Source of the DNA: DASRSS01 sp963799045
Lineage (GTDB): Bacteria; Actinomycetota; Actinomycetes; Mycobacteriales; Jatrophihabitantaceae
Direction of reading: 5' to 3'
Assembly (NCBI GenBank): GCA_963799045.1
Contig: CAWCVN010000001.1
Location: 496,001 to 560,000, forward strand
Length of the DNA: 64,000 nt
Shown: piece by piece, positions 13,981 to 21,964 of the stretch
How the letters are laid out: each line of letters opens with the position of its first letter
How positions within the stretch are numbered: the first letter of the stretch is position 1
Position numbers and translations under genes: made by a program
Notes under the pieces: model-generated
Databases searched by the model: none
The model's input: the letters and a program-made list of their open reading frames with translations, nothing else
Told to the model about the DNA's origin: nothing

Positions 13981-15368
13981 CTACCTGTGGGCAACCAGCC
14001 TGCGAAACGGTGCCATCACCAGTCTCCCGACCACGATGACGACGGCCGGCGCCACCAGTGTCGCAAGCGCGGCGACGGCGAAGGAGATCAGCGAGGCGCT
14101 CATCCACGACTGGACGCTGATGTGCAGCCACGACCCGACGTGACCCCACATCCGCACCCACCAGCCGATGTACCCCGGGTTGATCAGCTGGTAGGCGCAG
14201 AAGCCGAGCGCCCACGGCACGAGGGTCGACCAGCGCGGGCGCACGCTCGCGCCGAGGTCCCACCGGCGCCGTGCCAGCAGGAAGTAGTCGACGAGCAGCA
14301 CGCCCAGCAGCGGCACGAACACCGAGCCGATGAGGATCAGGAAGTTCTCGTAGTCGTTGATGTTCAGCGCCAGGGCGCACGCCGTCGCGACGGTGCCGAT
14401 GGCCAGGGCGAGCACACGCCGGTCGGCGCGCGGCCAGAAATTCTGCAGCGAGACCGCCGTCGAGTAGGTGTCGGCGAAGGACTGGTCGAGCTCGCGTACC
14501 GCCAGCACGCCGAAGGCGACCGTGCCGACGGGGATCGCCATGAACGCCCCGAAGATCTGGTTCGTGTCGCCGTGGGTCACGGTCACCAGCGCGATGAGGC
14601 CGATGACGTAGCAGAACGATCTGCGTGAGCGAGTAGCCGACGAACGTCCCTGCGAACGGTCGCGCGTGCCGAGCGGGCGTGCCGGGAGTAGTCCGACACG
14701 AGCGGCACCCAGGAGACAGCTACGCCGATGACCGTGTCGACCGCGATCCAGAACCCGCTCCAGGTGCCGTCACCGAGGCCCGGCAGCGGGTGGCGCAGCA
14801 GCTGGACGAGCAGGTACACCAGCGCGACCAGGACCGCGACCGTGACGTACTTGCGCAGCACCCGGATCCAGCCGAGCGGCCGCAGCGCCAGCCCGGTGCT
14901 GATCACGCCGCCGGCGAGCACGTACGCCCACCTCGGCACGTCGCCCGCGATCTGGTGCAGCGCGGTGCCGATCGTCACCAGCTCGAAGGTGGTCCAGCCG
15001 ATCAGCTGGATCACGTTGAGCGCCGTGGGCAGGTAGGAGGCCCGGGTGCCGAACAGTCCGCGCAGCAACACCATCGACGGCGCGCCGGTGTCCGAGCCGG
15101 GCACGCCTGCCGCCGCGACACCGAGCGTGCCGAGCGCGGTCCCGACGACCAGCGCGACGAAGGCGGCGGTCAGCGACAGGAACGGGCCGCCGTCGATGGG
15201 TTGCAGCACGAAGATCGCGCCGGTGAAGCCGAGCAGGCTCACGCCCAGGTTGCCCCACAGGGCGGCGGCGTCGAAGCCGCTGAGGTTGCGCGGATTCTCG
15301 TCCGCGAGCGTGCGGCCGACCTCGGCCGGCCCGGTGCCCTGCGTGCTTCGGTCTCGTGTTGCCGTCAT
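13981..15368 (-). CDS. cytX: NCS1-family transporter, CytX-like (hydroxymethylpyrimidine), two frameshifts
   Basis: A purine-cytosine permease-type (NCS1) transporter of about 460 aa with some twelve hydrophobic helices. The N-terminal NPRNLSGFDAAALWGNLGVS is typical and the substrate-region helix contains ALNVIQLIGWTTFELV. ATG 15368 follows GGGGAGTGAG, which is also the 3' edge of a TPP aptamer; that control indicates the CytX type, thought to import the thiamine pyrimidine HMP. The reading frame changes near 14660 and 14617 (two extra bases); the joined sequence FVGYSLTQI then VIGLIALVTVTHGDTNQIF is family-like. ThiD and TenA nearby would use imported pyrimidine. Substrate is inferred from regulation, not sequence alone. 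Confidence 0.82.
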
Positions 15369-15371
15369 CTC

Positions 15372-15458
15372 ACTCCCCATGCCGGCATTACCCGGCCGGT
15401 CTGGCGGTCGGCAGCGCGCAGCTGCCCTCTCAGCCCGGTCGCCCGAGCTCCCGCGGTG
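15372..15458 (-). promoter_or_regulatory. TPP riboswitch (THI element) before cytX-like gene
   Basis: Reading the minus strand, conserved THI-box blocks appear in order: CGGGAGC, a short P3, GGCTGAGAGGGC, a P4/P5 stem with GACCGCCAGACCGG, GGGTAATGCCGGC and GGGGAG at the RBS. The segment that is usually ACCTGATC reads ACCGGCC, so this aptamer is slightly atypical. The 3' block overlaps the Shine-Dalgarno sequence, pointing to translational control. It lies just after the thiG stop. Confidence 0.8.
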
Positions 15459-15459
15459 G

Positions 15460-16230
15460 TTACAGAACTGCCATCCCCTCCGTCGGAGAGGAAGCCTGGG
15501 CGTGCCGCCGGCGTGGGATGCGCCCGGCGAGGCGGGCCAGGCGCCCGGCCGTCACCGCGGCTGCCATCGCGGCGGCCATCCGCGCCGGGTCCTGCGCGCG
15601 GGTGACGGCCGAGGCGAGTAGCACGCCGGCACAGCCGAGCTCCATCGCCAGCGCGGCATCGGACGCGGTGCCGATCCCGGCGTCGAGGATCACCGGAACC
15701 TGCGCCTCGCTGGCGATCAGCTCGATGTTGTGCGGGTTGGCGATGCCGAGCCCGGTGCCGATCGGCGAGCCGAGCGGCATCACCGCGGCGCACCCGGCCT
15801 GCTGCAGCCGGCGTGCCAGCACCGGGTCGTCGTTGGCGTAGGGGAGCACGGTGAACCCCAGGCCGACGAGCTGCTGCGCGGCGTCGAGCAGTTCGACCGG
15901 ATCGGGCAGCAGGGTGCGTTCGTCGGCGACCACCTCGAGCTTCACCCAGTCCGTCTCCAGCGCCTCGCGCGCGACCTGTGCGGTGCGGACGGCCTCGCGG
16001 GCGGTGCGGCAGCCGGCGGTGTTCGGCAGCACCCGCACGCCGCGACGGTCGATGACCTCGAGGATCGAGCCCGCGGTCTCCGGATCGACCCGCCGCATCG
16101 CGACCGTGCACAGCGCCGTGCCGGAGGCGGCGAGCACGGCGTCGACCACGTCGAGGCTCGGGGCGCCGCCGGTGCCCAGGATCAGGCGCGAGCCGAGTTG
16201 CTCGCCGGCGATGACGAAGGGGTCGTCCAT
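15460..16230 (-). CDS. thiG: Thiazole synthase
   Basis: ThiG condenses 1-deoxy-xylulose 5-phosphate, dehydroglycine (from ThiO glycine oxidation) and ThiS thiocarboxylate to thiazole phosphate. The 256-aa TIM-barrel protein shows SRLILGTGGAPSLD, the Schiff-base lysine in DWVKLEVVAD, VLPYANDDPVLARRL, MPLGSPIGTGLGIANPHNI and VILDAGIGTASDAALAMELG, all standard. The last 20 residues (RIPRRRHAQASSPTEGMAVL) are a basic tail. It begins 3 bp after the thiS stop and belongs to the riboswitch-led thiO-thiS-thiG operon. A second TPP riboswitch follows its stop. Confidence 0.95.
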   Translation of the reverse strand: MDDPFVIAGEQLGSRLILGTGGAPSLDVVDAVLAASGTALCTVAMRRVDPETAGSILEVIDRRGVRVLPNTAGCRTAREAVRTAQVAREALETDWVKLEVVADERTLLPDPVELLDAAQQLVGLGFTVLPYANDDPVLARRLQQAGCAAVMPLGSPIGTGLGIANPHNIELIASEAQVPVILDAGIGTASDAALAMELGCAGVLLASAVTRAQDPARMAAAMAAAVTAGRLARLAGRIPRRRHAQASSPTEGMAVL

Positions 16231-16233
16231 GCC

Positions 16234-16434
16234 TCAGCCTCCCTGCACCGCGGTGATCAGTTCGATGCGCTGCCCGTCCCGAAGCACGAACTCCGGCCAC
16301 GTACCGCGCGGCACGACCTCGTCGTCGACGACCACCGCGGTGCCGCGGGCCGAGCCGGTGAGGGTGTCGACGAGCGTCGCGACGGTCGTCGCCTCGGCCA
16401 CCTCCCGCGGCTCCCCGTTGACCTCGAGCCTCAT
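16234..16434 (-). CDS. thiS: Sulfur carrier protein ThiS
   Basis: ThiS is the ubiquitin-like sulfur carrier whose C-terminal diglycine is adenylated and thiocarboxylated before ThiG uses it. The 66-aa protein begins MRLEVNGEPREVAEATTV and ends in AVQGG, with the required terminal Gly-Gly. Family features also include RGTAVVVDDEVVPRGTW. ATG 16434 overlaps the thiO stop as ATGA, and thiG starts 3 bp after its own stop. Confidence 0.95.
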   Translation of the reverse strand: MRLEVNGEPREVAEATTVATLVDTLTGSARGTAVVVDDEVVPRGTWPEFVLRDGQRIELITAVQGG

Positions 16435-17587
16435 CCGGGCACCGCCTCGGACACCCGGGCGGGGGAGAACGGTGCCAGCACCTCGGGCGCGGCGCCGGCG
16501 GTGATCAGCTCGGCGACGCCGTCGGCGGTCACGGGCGTGAGCAGGATGCCGTTGCGGTAGTGGCCGGTGGCGAGCACCAGGCCCTCGATGCCGCTGAGGC
16601 CGATCAGCGGCGCGTTGTCCGGCGTGCCCGGCCGCAGCCCGGTGCTGACCTCGACCAGGGTGGCCTCGCTCGAGCTCGGGGAGCACGGACTGCGCATCGC
16701 GCAGCAGCTCGTAGACGGCGCCGGCCCGCGGCGTGGCGTCGAAGCCGGCCTCCTCGGACGAGGCGCCGACGACGTAGGTGGTGCCGTCGAGGTCGGCGTT
16801 GCGTGCGAGCACGTAGATGGGCACGCCCTTGACCGTGCCGCGTACGACGTGGTTCACCCGCGGCGGACCCGGCAGCCGCAGTCGCAGGGTCTGGCCCTTG
16901 ACCGGCCGCACGGGCGGGGCGAACGCGTCGGGGAGTCCCGCGGCCGTGCGTCGACCACGCGCCGGCGGCGAGGACAACGGTGCCCGCGGCGATGCGGGAC
17001 CCGTCGTCGAGGCGGACGCCGACGGCGCGGTCGCCGGACAGGTCGACCTCGGCCGTCGCGGTCAGCAGGCGCGCGCCCGCGGCTCGGGCGGCGGTGATCA
17101 GCGCGGAGTGCAGCAGCCGCGGGTCGACCTGGTGGTCGGCCCCCGCGAGCAGCCCGCCGGGAAGCCCCGCGGCGAGCGCGGGCTCCAGTTCGCGCAGCTC
17201 CCGCCCGGTCAGCAGCCGGGACGACAGGCCGAGCCCGGTGCCGAAGGTGTGCAGGTCACGCAGCGCGGCGACGTCGGCGCCGTCCCAGGCGATCTCGACG
17301 GTGCCGCAGGTGAGGTAGCCGGTGGGCAGCCCGGTGGTGTCGGTGAGTTCGGCGGTGAACGCGGGGTAGCGGCGCAGCGAGTCGAGGTTGAGGCGCAGCA
17401 GCGGGGTCTCCGCGTAGTGCAGCTCGGTGATCGGCGCGAGCATTCCTGCCGCGGTGTGCCAGGCACCGCGGTCCGGGTCCGGGTCAACGACGGTGACCCG
17501 CAGGCCGCGTTGGGCGCAGCGCCACGCGGTCGCGGCGCCGATGACGCCGGCCCCGATGACGACGATGTCGCTGCTGGTGGTGTTCAT
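16431..17587 (-). CDS. thiO: Glycine oxidase ThiO, two frameshifts
   Basis: ThiO is an FAD-dependent amine oxidase that makes the dehydroglycine used by ThiG in aerobic thiazole synthesis. About 385 aa from ATG 17587. Features are the Rossmann FAD motif VIGAGVIGAATAWRCAQRG near residue 10, HTAAGMLAPITE, ADHQVDPRLLHSAL, VVLAAGAWSTHG, VRPVKGQTLRLRLPG and the C-terminal ATGHYRNGILLTPVTAD, the FAD-binding end. Single-base shifts near 16940 and 16675 split it over three frames; the joined product is complete. The ATG lies one base after GAGGGAG, which is also the closing strand of the upstream TPP riboswitch, so ligand binding should hide the RBS. Confidence 0.88.
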
Positions 17588-17698
17588 GCTCCCTCGCGCC
17601 GGCATTACCCGGATCAGGTTCTACGGTCGGCTCGCGCCCTCTCAGCCTTCCCCGCCGCGCCGGTGGTCTGACAGCGGCGGGAGCCCGGCTCCCGTGCA
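17588..17698 (-). promoter_or_regulatory. TPP riboswitch (THI element) before thiO-thiS-thiG
   Basis: A textbook THI element on the minus strand: GGGAGCC, a long P3 (CCCGCCGC pairing GCGGCGGG), GGCTGAGAGGGC, ACCGTAGAACCTGATCCGG, GGTAATGCCGGCGCGAGGGA. The closing strand carries the thiO Shine-Dalgarno sequence directly before ATG 17587, so TPP binding would block translation. A TAGGGT -10 lies about 7-12 bases upstream, so the aptamer begins close to the 5' end of the mRNA. Confidence 0.95.
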
Positions 17699-17704
17699 CC
17701 GACC

Positions 17705-17710
17705 ACCCTA
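17705..17710 (-). promoter_or_regulatory. -10 hexamer for the riboswitch-thiO operon
   Basis: Minus-strand TAGGGT. The first bases of the TPP aptamer begin about seven bases downstream, where transcription should start. It is placed back to back with the thiE promoter. Confidence 0.5.
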
Positions 17711-17725
17711 CGCTCACCGGCTCAC

Positions 17726-17731
17726 TAGGCT
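17726..17731 (+). promoter_or_regulatory. -10 hexamer for leaderless thiE transcript
   Basis: TAGGCT, then six bases, then GTG 17738. The spacing fits transcription starting on the start codon, so thiE would lack a leader and escape riboswitch control. Confidence 0.55.
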
Positions 17732-17737
17732 CGGCGA

Positions 17738-18376
17738 GTGCTCGCGATCAACGACGCCCGGCTCTACCTGTGCACCGACAGCCGCAGCCGCGCCGGCGAC
17801 CTCGCCCAGTTCCTCGACGCAGTGCTGGCCGCCGGGGTGGACGTGGTCCAGCTGCGCGAGAAGGGGCTCGAGGCGCGCGAGGAGCTGCGGGTGCTCGAGG
17901 TCTTCGCGGAGGCCGCCGAGCGGCGCGGGAAGCTCTGGGCGGTCAATGACCGCGCCGACGTCGCTCGGGCTGCGCGTGCGCCGGTGCTGCACCTCGGCCA
18001 GGACGACCTGCCGTTGCCGATCGCGCGCGAGATCGTCGGCCCCGGGGTGGTGATCGGCCGGTCCACGCACTCGCCGGAACAGGCGGACGCGGCGCGGGCC
18101 GAGGACGGCATCGCGTACTACTGCGCGGGCCCGACGTGGACCACGCCGACGAAGCCGGGCCGGGCCGCTGCCGGGCTGGGGCTGCTGCGGCATGTGGCCA
18201 CGCGCCAGGACGCCCGCCCGTGGTTCGCTATCGGCGGCATCGAGGACCTGGCGCGGCTGGACGAGGTGATTGCCGCCGGCGCTCGGCGGGTGGTCGTCGT
18301 GCGCGCCATTACCGAGGCGGAGGACCCGGGGGCCGCGGCGGCCGCGTTCGCGGGCAGGCTCGCCGCCGCCAGTTGA
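17738..18376 (+). CDS. thiE: Thiamine-phosphate synthase
   Basis: ThiE joins HMP diphosphate and thiazole phosphate to thiamine monophosphate. The 212-aa TIM-barrel protein has LYLCTDSR at the N-terminus, VVQLREKGLEAREEL, KLWAVNDRADVA, VLHLGQDDLP, VIGRSTHSPEQA, the phosphate-binding AGPTWTTPTKPGRAAAG and WFAIGGIEDLARLDEVIAAG, all diagnostic. GTG 17738 has no Shine-Dalgarno sequence but lies six bases after TAGGCT, so a leaderless mRNA is likely. It is divergent from thiO and convergent with thiD. Confidence 0.95.
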   Translation: MLAINDARLYLCTDSRSRAGDLAQFLDAVLAAGVDVVQLREKGLEAREELRVLEVFAEAAERRGKLWAVNDRADVARAARAPVLHLGQDDLPLPIAREIVGPGVVIGRSTHSPEQADAARAEDGIAYYCAGPTWTTPTKPGRAAAGLGLLRHVATRQDARPWFAIGGIEDLARLDEVIAAGARRVVVVRAITEAEDPGAAAAAFAGRLAAAS

Positions 18377-18389
18377 TCACGGCGAGCGA

Positions 18390-19208
18390 TCACTCCGGCC
18401 AGTCGCGCACCCGCCAGAAGTGTCCGACCGGCCCCAGGCCCCTGCCCAGCGGAAACGAGCCGGCGACGGCTTCGGTGATGAACCGCTTGCCCAGCGCGAC
18501 GGCGTCAGGAACCGTGCGGCCGCGCGCGAGGCCGGCGGTGATGGCCGCCGCGAGCGTGTCGCCGGACCCGTGGGTGTGCATAGTGTCGCGGCGCGGCGCC
18601 GCCAGCTCACGCAGCTCGGCTCCGTCGTAGAGGACGTCGATCGCGTCGCCGTCGGGCAGGTGCCCCCCTTTCAACAGGACCCACTGCGGTCCCAGCGCAT
18701 GCAACGCCCGCGCGGCGTCGTCCATGTCGGCCCGGGAACGCACGTCGATACCGGTCAGCAGCCGAACTTCACCGAGGTTGGGCGTGATCAGCGTCGCGAG
18801 CGGAATGATCACGTCCCGCAACGCGGCCAGGGCGTCCGGTCGCAGCAGCGGGTCGCCGTGCTGCGACGCGGCGACCGGGTCGACGACGAACGGCGCGATC
18901 CCCAGGCGGCGGACGGTGTCGGCGACCGCGGCCATGATCTCGGCCGAGGCGAGCATGCCCGTCTTCGCGGCTCCGACGCCGATGTCGACGGCCACCGACT
19001 CGATCTGCTCGGCGACCGCGTGGGGCGGCAGCTCGTAGAAGCCGGTGACGCCGAGCGAGTTCTGCACCGTCACGGCGGTGAGCGCCGACATGCCGTGGAC
19101 GCGGCAGGCGAGGAAGGTCTTGAGGTCGGCCTGCACCCCGGCGCCGCCGCCGGAGTCGGAACCGGCGATGGTCAACGCGGTGGGTGGCTGCTCTGGCGAT
19201 AGCGTCAC
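18390..19208 (-). CDS. thiD: Hydroxymethylpyrimidine/phosphomethylpyrimidine kinase
   Basis: ThiD phosphorylates HMP twice to the diphosphate used by ThiE. The 272-aa ribokinase-fold protein shows the signature ALTIAGSDSGGGAGVQADLK at residues 11-30, TFLACRVHGMSALTAVTVQN, FVVDPVAASQHGDPLL, LITPNLGEVRLLTG and HTHGSGDTLAAAITAGLARG with the catalytic Asp. GTG 19208 lies six bases after GATACT, a possible leaderless start. It is divergent from tenA, and together the two genes convert salvaged aminopyrimidine into HMP-PP. Confidence 0.95.
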   Translation of the reverse strand: MTLSPEQPPTALTIAGSDSGGGAGVQADLKTFLACRVHGMSALTAVTVQNSLGVTGFYELPPHAVAEQIESVAVDIGVGAAKTGMLASAEIMAAVADTVRRLGIAPFVVDPVAASQHGDPLLRPDALAALRDVIIPLATLITPNLGEVRLLTGIDVRSRADMDDAARALHALGPQWVLLKGGHLPDGDAIDVLYDGAELRELAAPRRDTMHTHGSGDTLAAAITAGLARGRTVPDAVALGKRFITEAVAGSFPLGRGLGPVGHFWRVRDWPE

Positions 19209-19248
19209 CGGGTCAGTATCGCGAAGCCGGCCGAAGGAGGTCCCCCGC

Positions 19249-19917
19249 GTGAGCGAACGCTGGTCCGAGCGGCTGTGGGCCGGTGCCGAGCCGACCTACC
19301 GCGCCATCATCGACCACCCGTTCCTGCACGGGTTGGTGACAGGGGGGCTCGACGAGGCCCGCTTCCGCTACTACCTCGCCCACGACGCGCACTACCTGCG
19401 GGAGTACGCGCGGGCGCTGGCGGTCGTCGGCGCGAAGGCTTCGACGCACGCGCTGACCGGTGTGTTCGCCAGGCACGCCGCAGAGACGGTGGCCGTCGAA
19501 CTCGCGCTGCACGAGGCGCTGCTTCCGCAGCTGGGCCTGGATCCGGCGCAGCTGGCCGGCGTGGCCGTTTCTCCGACCACGACGGCCTACACCAGCTACC
19601 TGCTCGCCGTCACCCACATCGGCACGTTCGCGGACGGGCTCGCAGCGGTGCTGCCGTGTTACTGGATCTACCAGCGCGTCGGGGCCGAACTGATCGCACA
19701 GGGCTCCCCGGACGCCCGATACCAGAGGTGGATCGACACCTATGCCGGCGAGGAGTTCGCCGACACGGTCGCCGAGGTCCTGGCCGTGACCGACCTGGTG
19801 GGCGCCGGGCTCGGCGACGCGGACGCGGCGCGGGCCGCGCGGCACTTCGAGACGACCGCGCGCTACGAATGGATGTTCTGGGACGCCGCATGGCGGCAGG
19901 AGAGCTGGCCGGTGTGA
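19249..19917 (+). CDS. tenA: Aminopyrimidine aminohydrolase / thiaminase II TenA
   Basis: TenA hydrolyses 4-amino-5-aminomethyl-2-methylpyrimidine from degraded thiamine to HMP. The 222-aa all-helical protein has FLHGLVTGGLDEARFRYYLA, HDAHYLREYARAL, the catalytic cysteine in LPCYWIYQRVG and YAGEEFADTVAEVL near the C-terminal acidic residue. GTG 19249 is preceded by a full AAGGAGG eight bases upstream, unusual here because several neighbours appear leaderless. Its product would feed ThiD, encoded divergently next to it. Confidence 0.94.
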   Translation: MSERWSERLWAGAEPTYRAIIDHPFLHGLVTGGLDEARFRYYLAHDAHYLREYARALAVVGAKASTHALTGVFARHAAETVAVELALHEALLPQLGLDPAQLAGVAVSPTTTAYTSYLLAVTHIGTFADGLAAVLPCYWIYQRVGAELIAQGSPDARYQRWIDTYAGEEFADTVAEVLAVTDLVGAGLGDADAARAARHFETTARYEWMFWDAAWRQESWPV

Positions 19918-19946
19918 ACCAGGGGAGCTGACGGCATCATGGTGCC

Positions 19947-20336
19947 GTGCCGCTCGACCACCTGACGATCACCGCATCGGACTTCGCCGCCAGCCTGTCC
20001 TTCTACGATGCGACGATGCCCGCGCTCGGGCTCAGCCGCGTCGTCGAGCTCGTCGACGAGGAGGAGGACGAGCCGGAACTGGAAGGCGTCGGCTGGGGGG
20101 TGGGGGAGCGGCCGGTGCTGTGGCTGGTCGCCGGTTCGGTGCCGACGAGCGGACTGCATGTCGCGCTGCGCGGGAACTCGCGTGCCGCGGTGGAGGCGTT
20201 CTACGCTGCCGCGCTCGGTGCCGGCGGGCGTTCCCACGACGCACCGCGGCGGTGGGCGATCTTCCGTCGCGGCCAGTTCAACGCGATCGTCGTCGATCCG
20301 GGCGGGAACCTGGTCGAGGCATTCGCGCCGGAGTGA
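19947..20336 (+). CDS. VOC-family (glyoxalase-fold) protein
   Basis: A single-domain 129-aa vicinal-oxygen-chelate protein: PLDHLTITASDFAASLSFYD at the N-terminus (metal-site His), GLHVALRGNSRAAVEAFYAA in the middle, and FNAIVVDPGGNLVEAFAPE at the C-terminus with the closing Glu. Lyase, dioxygenase and resistance roles are all known in this family; nothing here chooses between them. GTG 19947 follows the tenA stop by 29 bp, with no clear RBS, so it may have its own start. Confidence 0.8.
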   Translation: MPLDHLTITASDFAASLSFYDATMPALGLSRVVELVDEEEDEPELEGVGWGVGERPVLWLVAGSVPTSGLHVALRGNSRAAVEAFYAAALGAGGRSHDAPRRWAIFRRGQFNAIVVDPGGNLVEAFAPE

Positions 20337-20408
20337 ACGGGGTTTGGCGGTCGCCCTCGGGCTGCTTTGCGTCGTAGAGCGGACCAGCCCTATCCGGTAC
20401 ACGTACCG

Positions 20409-20469
20409 CTACCGACCACCCGAACTACCGACCACCCGAACTACCGACCACCCGAACTACCGACACCCC
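20409..20469. repeat. 16-bp tandem repeat, 3 full copies plus a partial
   Basis: The unit CTACCGACCACCCGAA repeats at 20409, 20425 and 20441, with a diverged fourth start at 20457 (CTACCGACACCCC). It lies in the gene-free stretch 20337-20525 between two convergent genes. The copies are contiguous, so this is not a CRISPR array. Confidence 0.9.
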
Positions 20470-20512
20470 AACCAGCCGAGCCCGAACAGCACGACGGCGA
20501 ACCACCGCCGCA

Positions 20513-20538
20513 CTAGATCTCCTGACTAGATCTCCTGG
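20513..20538. repeat. 13-bp direct duplication at the monooxygenase 3' end
   Basis: CTAGATCTCCTGA and CTAGATCTCCTGG lie in tandem. On the minus strand this duplicates the last codons plus TAG of the ABM gene, so a second copy of its stop follows immediately. Probably a small slippage duplication. Confidence 0.8.
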
Positions 20539-20813
20539 ACGTGTTCGACGTGCGGCGGCTCGGCGAAGAAACCGCCGATCGCTGCGCGCCAGTGACCGAA
20601 GCGGTCGGTGGCGCGGAAGTTCTGCTCGTGCGCCTCGACCGAGTCCCATTCGACCAGCAGCACGAACCGCGACGGCGACTCGATGCATCGGGTCATGCGC
20701 ACAGAGCGGCAGCCCGGAGTTCCGGCGAGCACGTCCCGCACCCCGAGAAAGGCCTCGACGAACTCCTCCTCGGCGCCCGGCGTGATCTGTAAGTCGGCGA
20801 CCTCGATAACCAT
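20526..20813 (-). CDS. ABM-superfamily (putative antibiotic biosynthesis monooxygenase) protein
   Basis: A 95-aa ferredoxin-like fold protein. MVIEVADLQITPGAEEEFVE, GTPGCRSVRMTRCIESPSRF and FVLLVEWDSVEAHEQNFRAT are the standard strands and helices of the ABM fold. Members range from cofactor-free monooxygenases and heme-degrading enzymes to proteins of no known activity; this one shows no IsdG-type heme residues I can identify. Function is open. Confidence 0.82.
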   Translation of the reverse strand: MVIEVADLQITPGAEEEFVEAFLGVRDVLAGTPGCRSVRMTRCIESPSRFVLLVEWDSVEAHEQNFRATDRFGHWRAAIGGFFAEPPHVEHVQEI

Positions 20814-20899
20814 GGCAGCAGCGTGACAGACCGTCCACCGCGCCCGCCACGCGGACCGGGTTGCGGCCGCCGCAGCGCCGGATTTGGCAGACTGGCCGC

Positions 20900-21964
20900 A
20901 TGACCGCTGGACGGGTGCTCGCCGCGCTCACGGCCGCAGCCGCCGTGGGCGGTTGTATCGCTCTCGTGCTCGGCATGAGCAACGGCAACGGCAACGGCAA
21001 CGGGCCGGCCGACGCAGCGGCCCAGGGGCCGCTGACCAGCGCAGCCACCGTAACCGCGGCGCCGGCCACCACGCTGGCCATCACGCCGGCCACCACCCGC
21101 GCGGCGAGGTCCGGCAGCGTCGCGACGGCGGCCGCGCCGAGCAGCTCCGCCCGCCGCACCCGCCGGCCGGCGGCCGCACACCCGCTGAGCACGCCGCCGC
21201 GGGTCACCACGTCCGCGGTTGCCACGAGCACCGTTTCCACCAAAGCCGCCAAGTCGGTCACCACGCATGCGTCCGCGGCCACCACACCGCCGAAGGCGCC
21301 GGCCAAGCCCACGCCCACGGCGACCGCTACGGCGACGGCCAAGCCGAAGGTGCGGGGCATCGCGCTTCCGCTGAAGTACCGCACCGGTACGGCCAGCCGC
21401 GTCATCACGGTCACCTCGACGTCCCGCGGGCACACCACCGCGCACCTGCAGGCCTGGTACAAGGCGGCGGGAGGCGGCTGGCTGAAGTACGGCAGCGGGG
21501 TGACCGCACACATCGGCTCCCAGGGGATGACGACCGCGCCGAGCGAGTCGAAATCCGCGACACCGATGGGCAGCTTCACCCTGACCCACGCCTTCGGCCG
21601 CGACGCCGACCCCGGAACGCCCCTGCCGTACCTGCGTACGACACCGGCCGACTGGTGGATCAGCCAGGCCGGTCCGCTGTACAACACGCACCAGCGCTGC
21701 TCGTCGCGCTGCGCGTTCAACCAGGGCGCCCCGAACGAGCACCTGTACTACGAGACGCCGTACTACGACTACGCCGTCGTGATCGACTACAACACCCGCA
21801 ACACCGGGCACGTTGTGCAAGGAGCGGGCAGCGCCTTCTTCCTGCACGTCACCGACGGCAGCGCGACGGCCGGCTGCGTCGCGATCCCGCAGGCGAAGCT
21901 GATCACCTTGATGCGCTGGCTGCGTCCGGCGACCCACCCGCGGATCCTGATCGGCGTGCGCTGA
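20900..21964 (+). CDS. L,D-transpeptidase-type (YkuD) secreted protein
   Basis: A 354-aa exported protein. Residues 1-30 are a signal or lipoprotein-type leader (LAALTAAAAVGGC could be a lipobox). Then come a short Asn-Gly repeat and a Thr/Ala/Pro-rich wall-spanning linker to about residue 150, and a C-terminal YkuD-like domain. The catalytic motif is FLHVTDGSATAGCVAIP with His316 and Cys326, matching the HX(n)[ST]XGC pattern. The extended AFGRDADPGTPLPYL and NEHLYYETPYYDYAVVIDY segments are typical of the YkuD subgroup with insertions. Expected role is peptidoglycan cross-linking or protein anchoring outside the membrane. Its end overlaps the convergent ROK gene by 62 bp. Confidence 0.82.
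   Translation: MTAGRVLAALTAAAAVGGCIALVLGMSNGNGNGNGPADAAAQGPLTSAATVTAAPATTLAITPATTRAARSGSVATAAAPSSSARRTRRPAAAHPLSTPPRVTTSAVATSTVSTKAAKSVTTHASAATTPPKAPAKPTPTATATATAKPKVRGIALPLKYRTGTASRVITVTSTSRGHTTAHLQAWYKAAGGGWLKYGSGVTAHIGSQGMTTAPSESKSATPMGSFTLTHAFGRDADPGTPLPYLRTTPADWWISQAGPLYNTHQRCSSRCAFNQGAPNEHLYYETPYYDYAVVIDYNTRNTGHVVQGAGSAFFLHVTDGSATAGCVAIPQAKLITLMRWLRPATHPRILIGVR

Noticed and set aside
20409..20469. CRISPR-like repeats
   Set aside because: The units are contiguous with no spacers, only 16 bp, and no cas gene is present.
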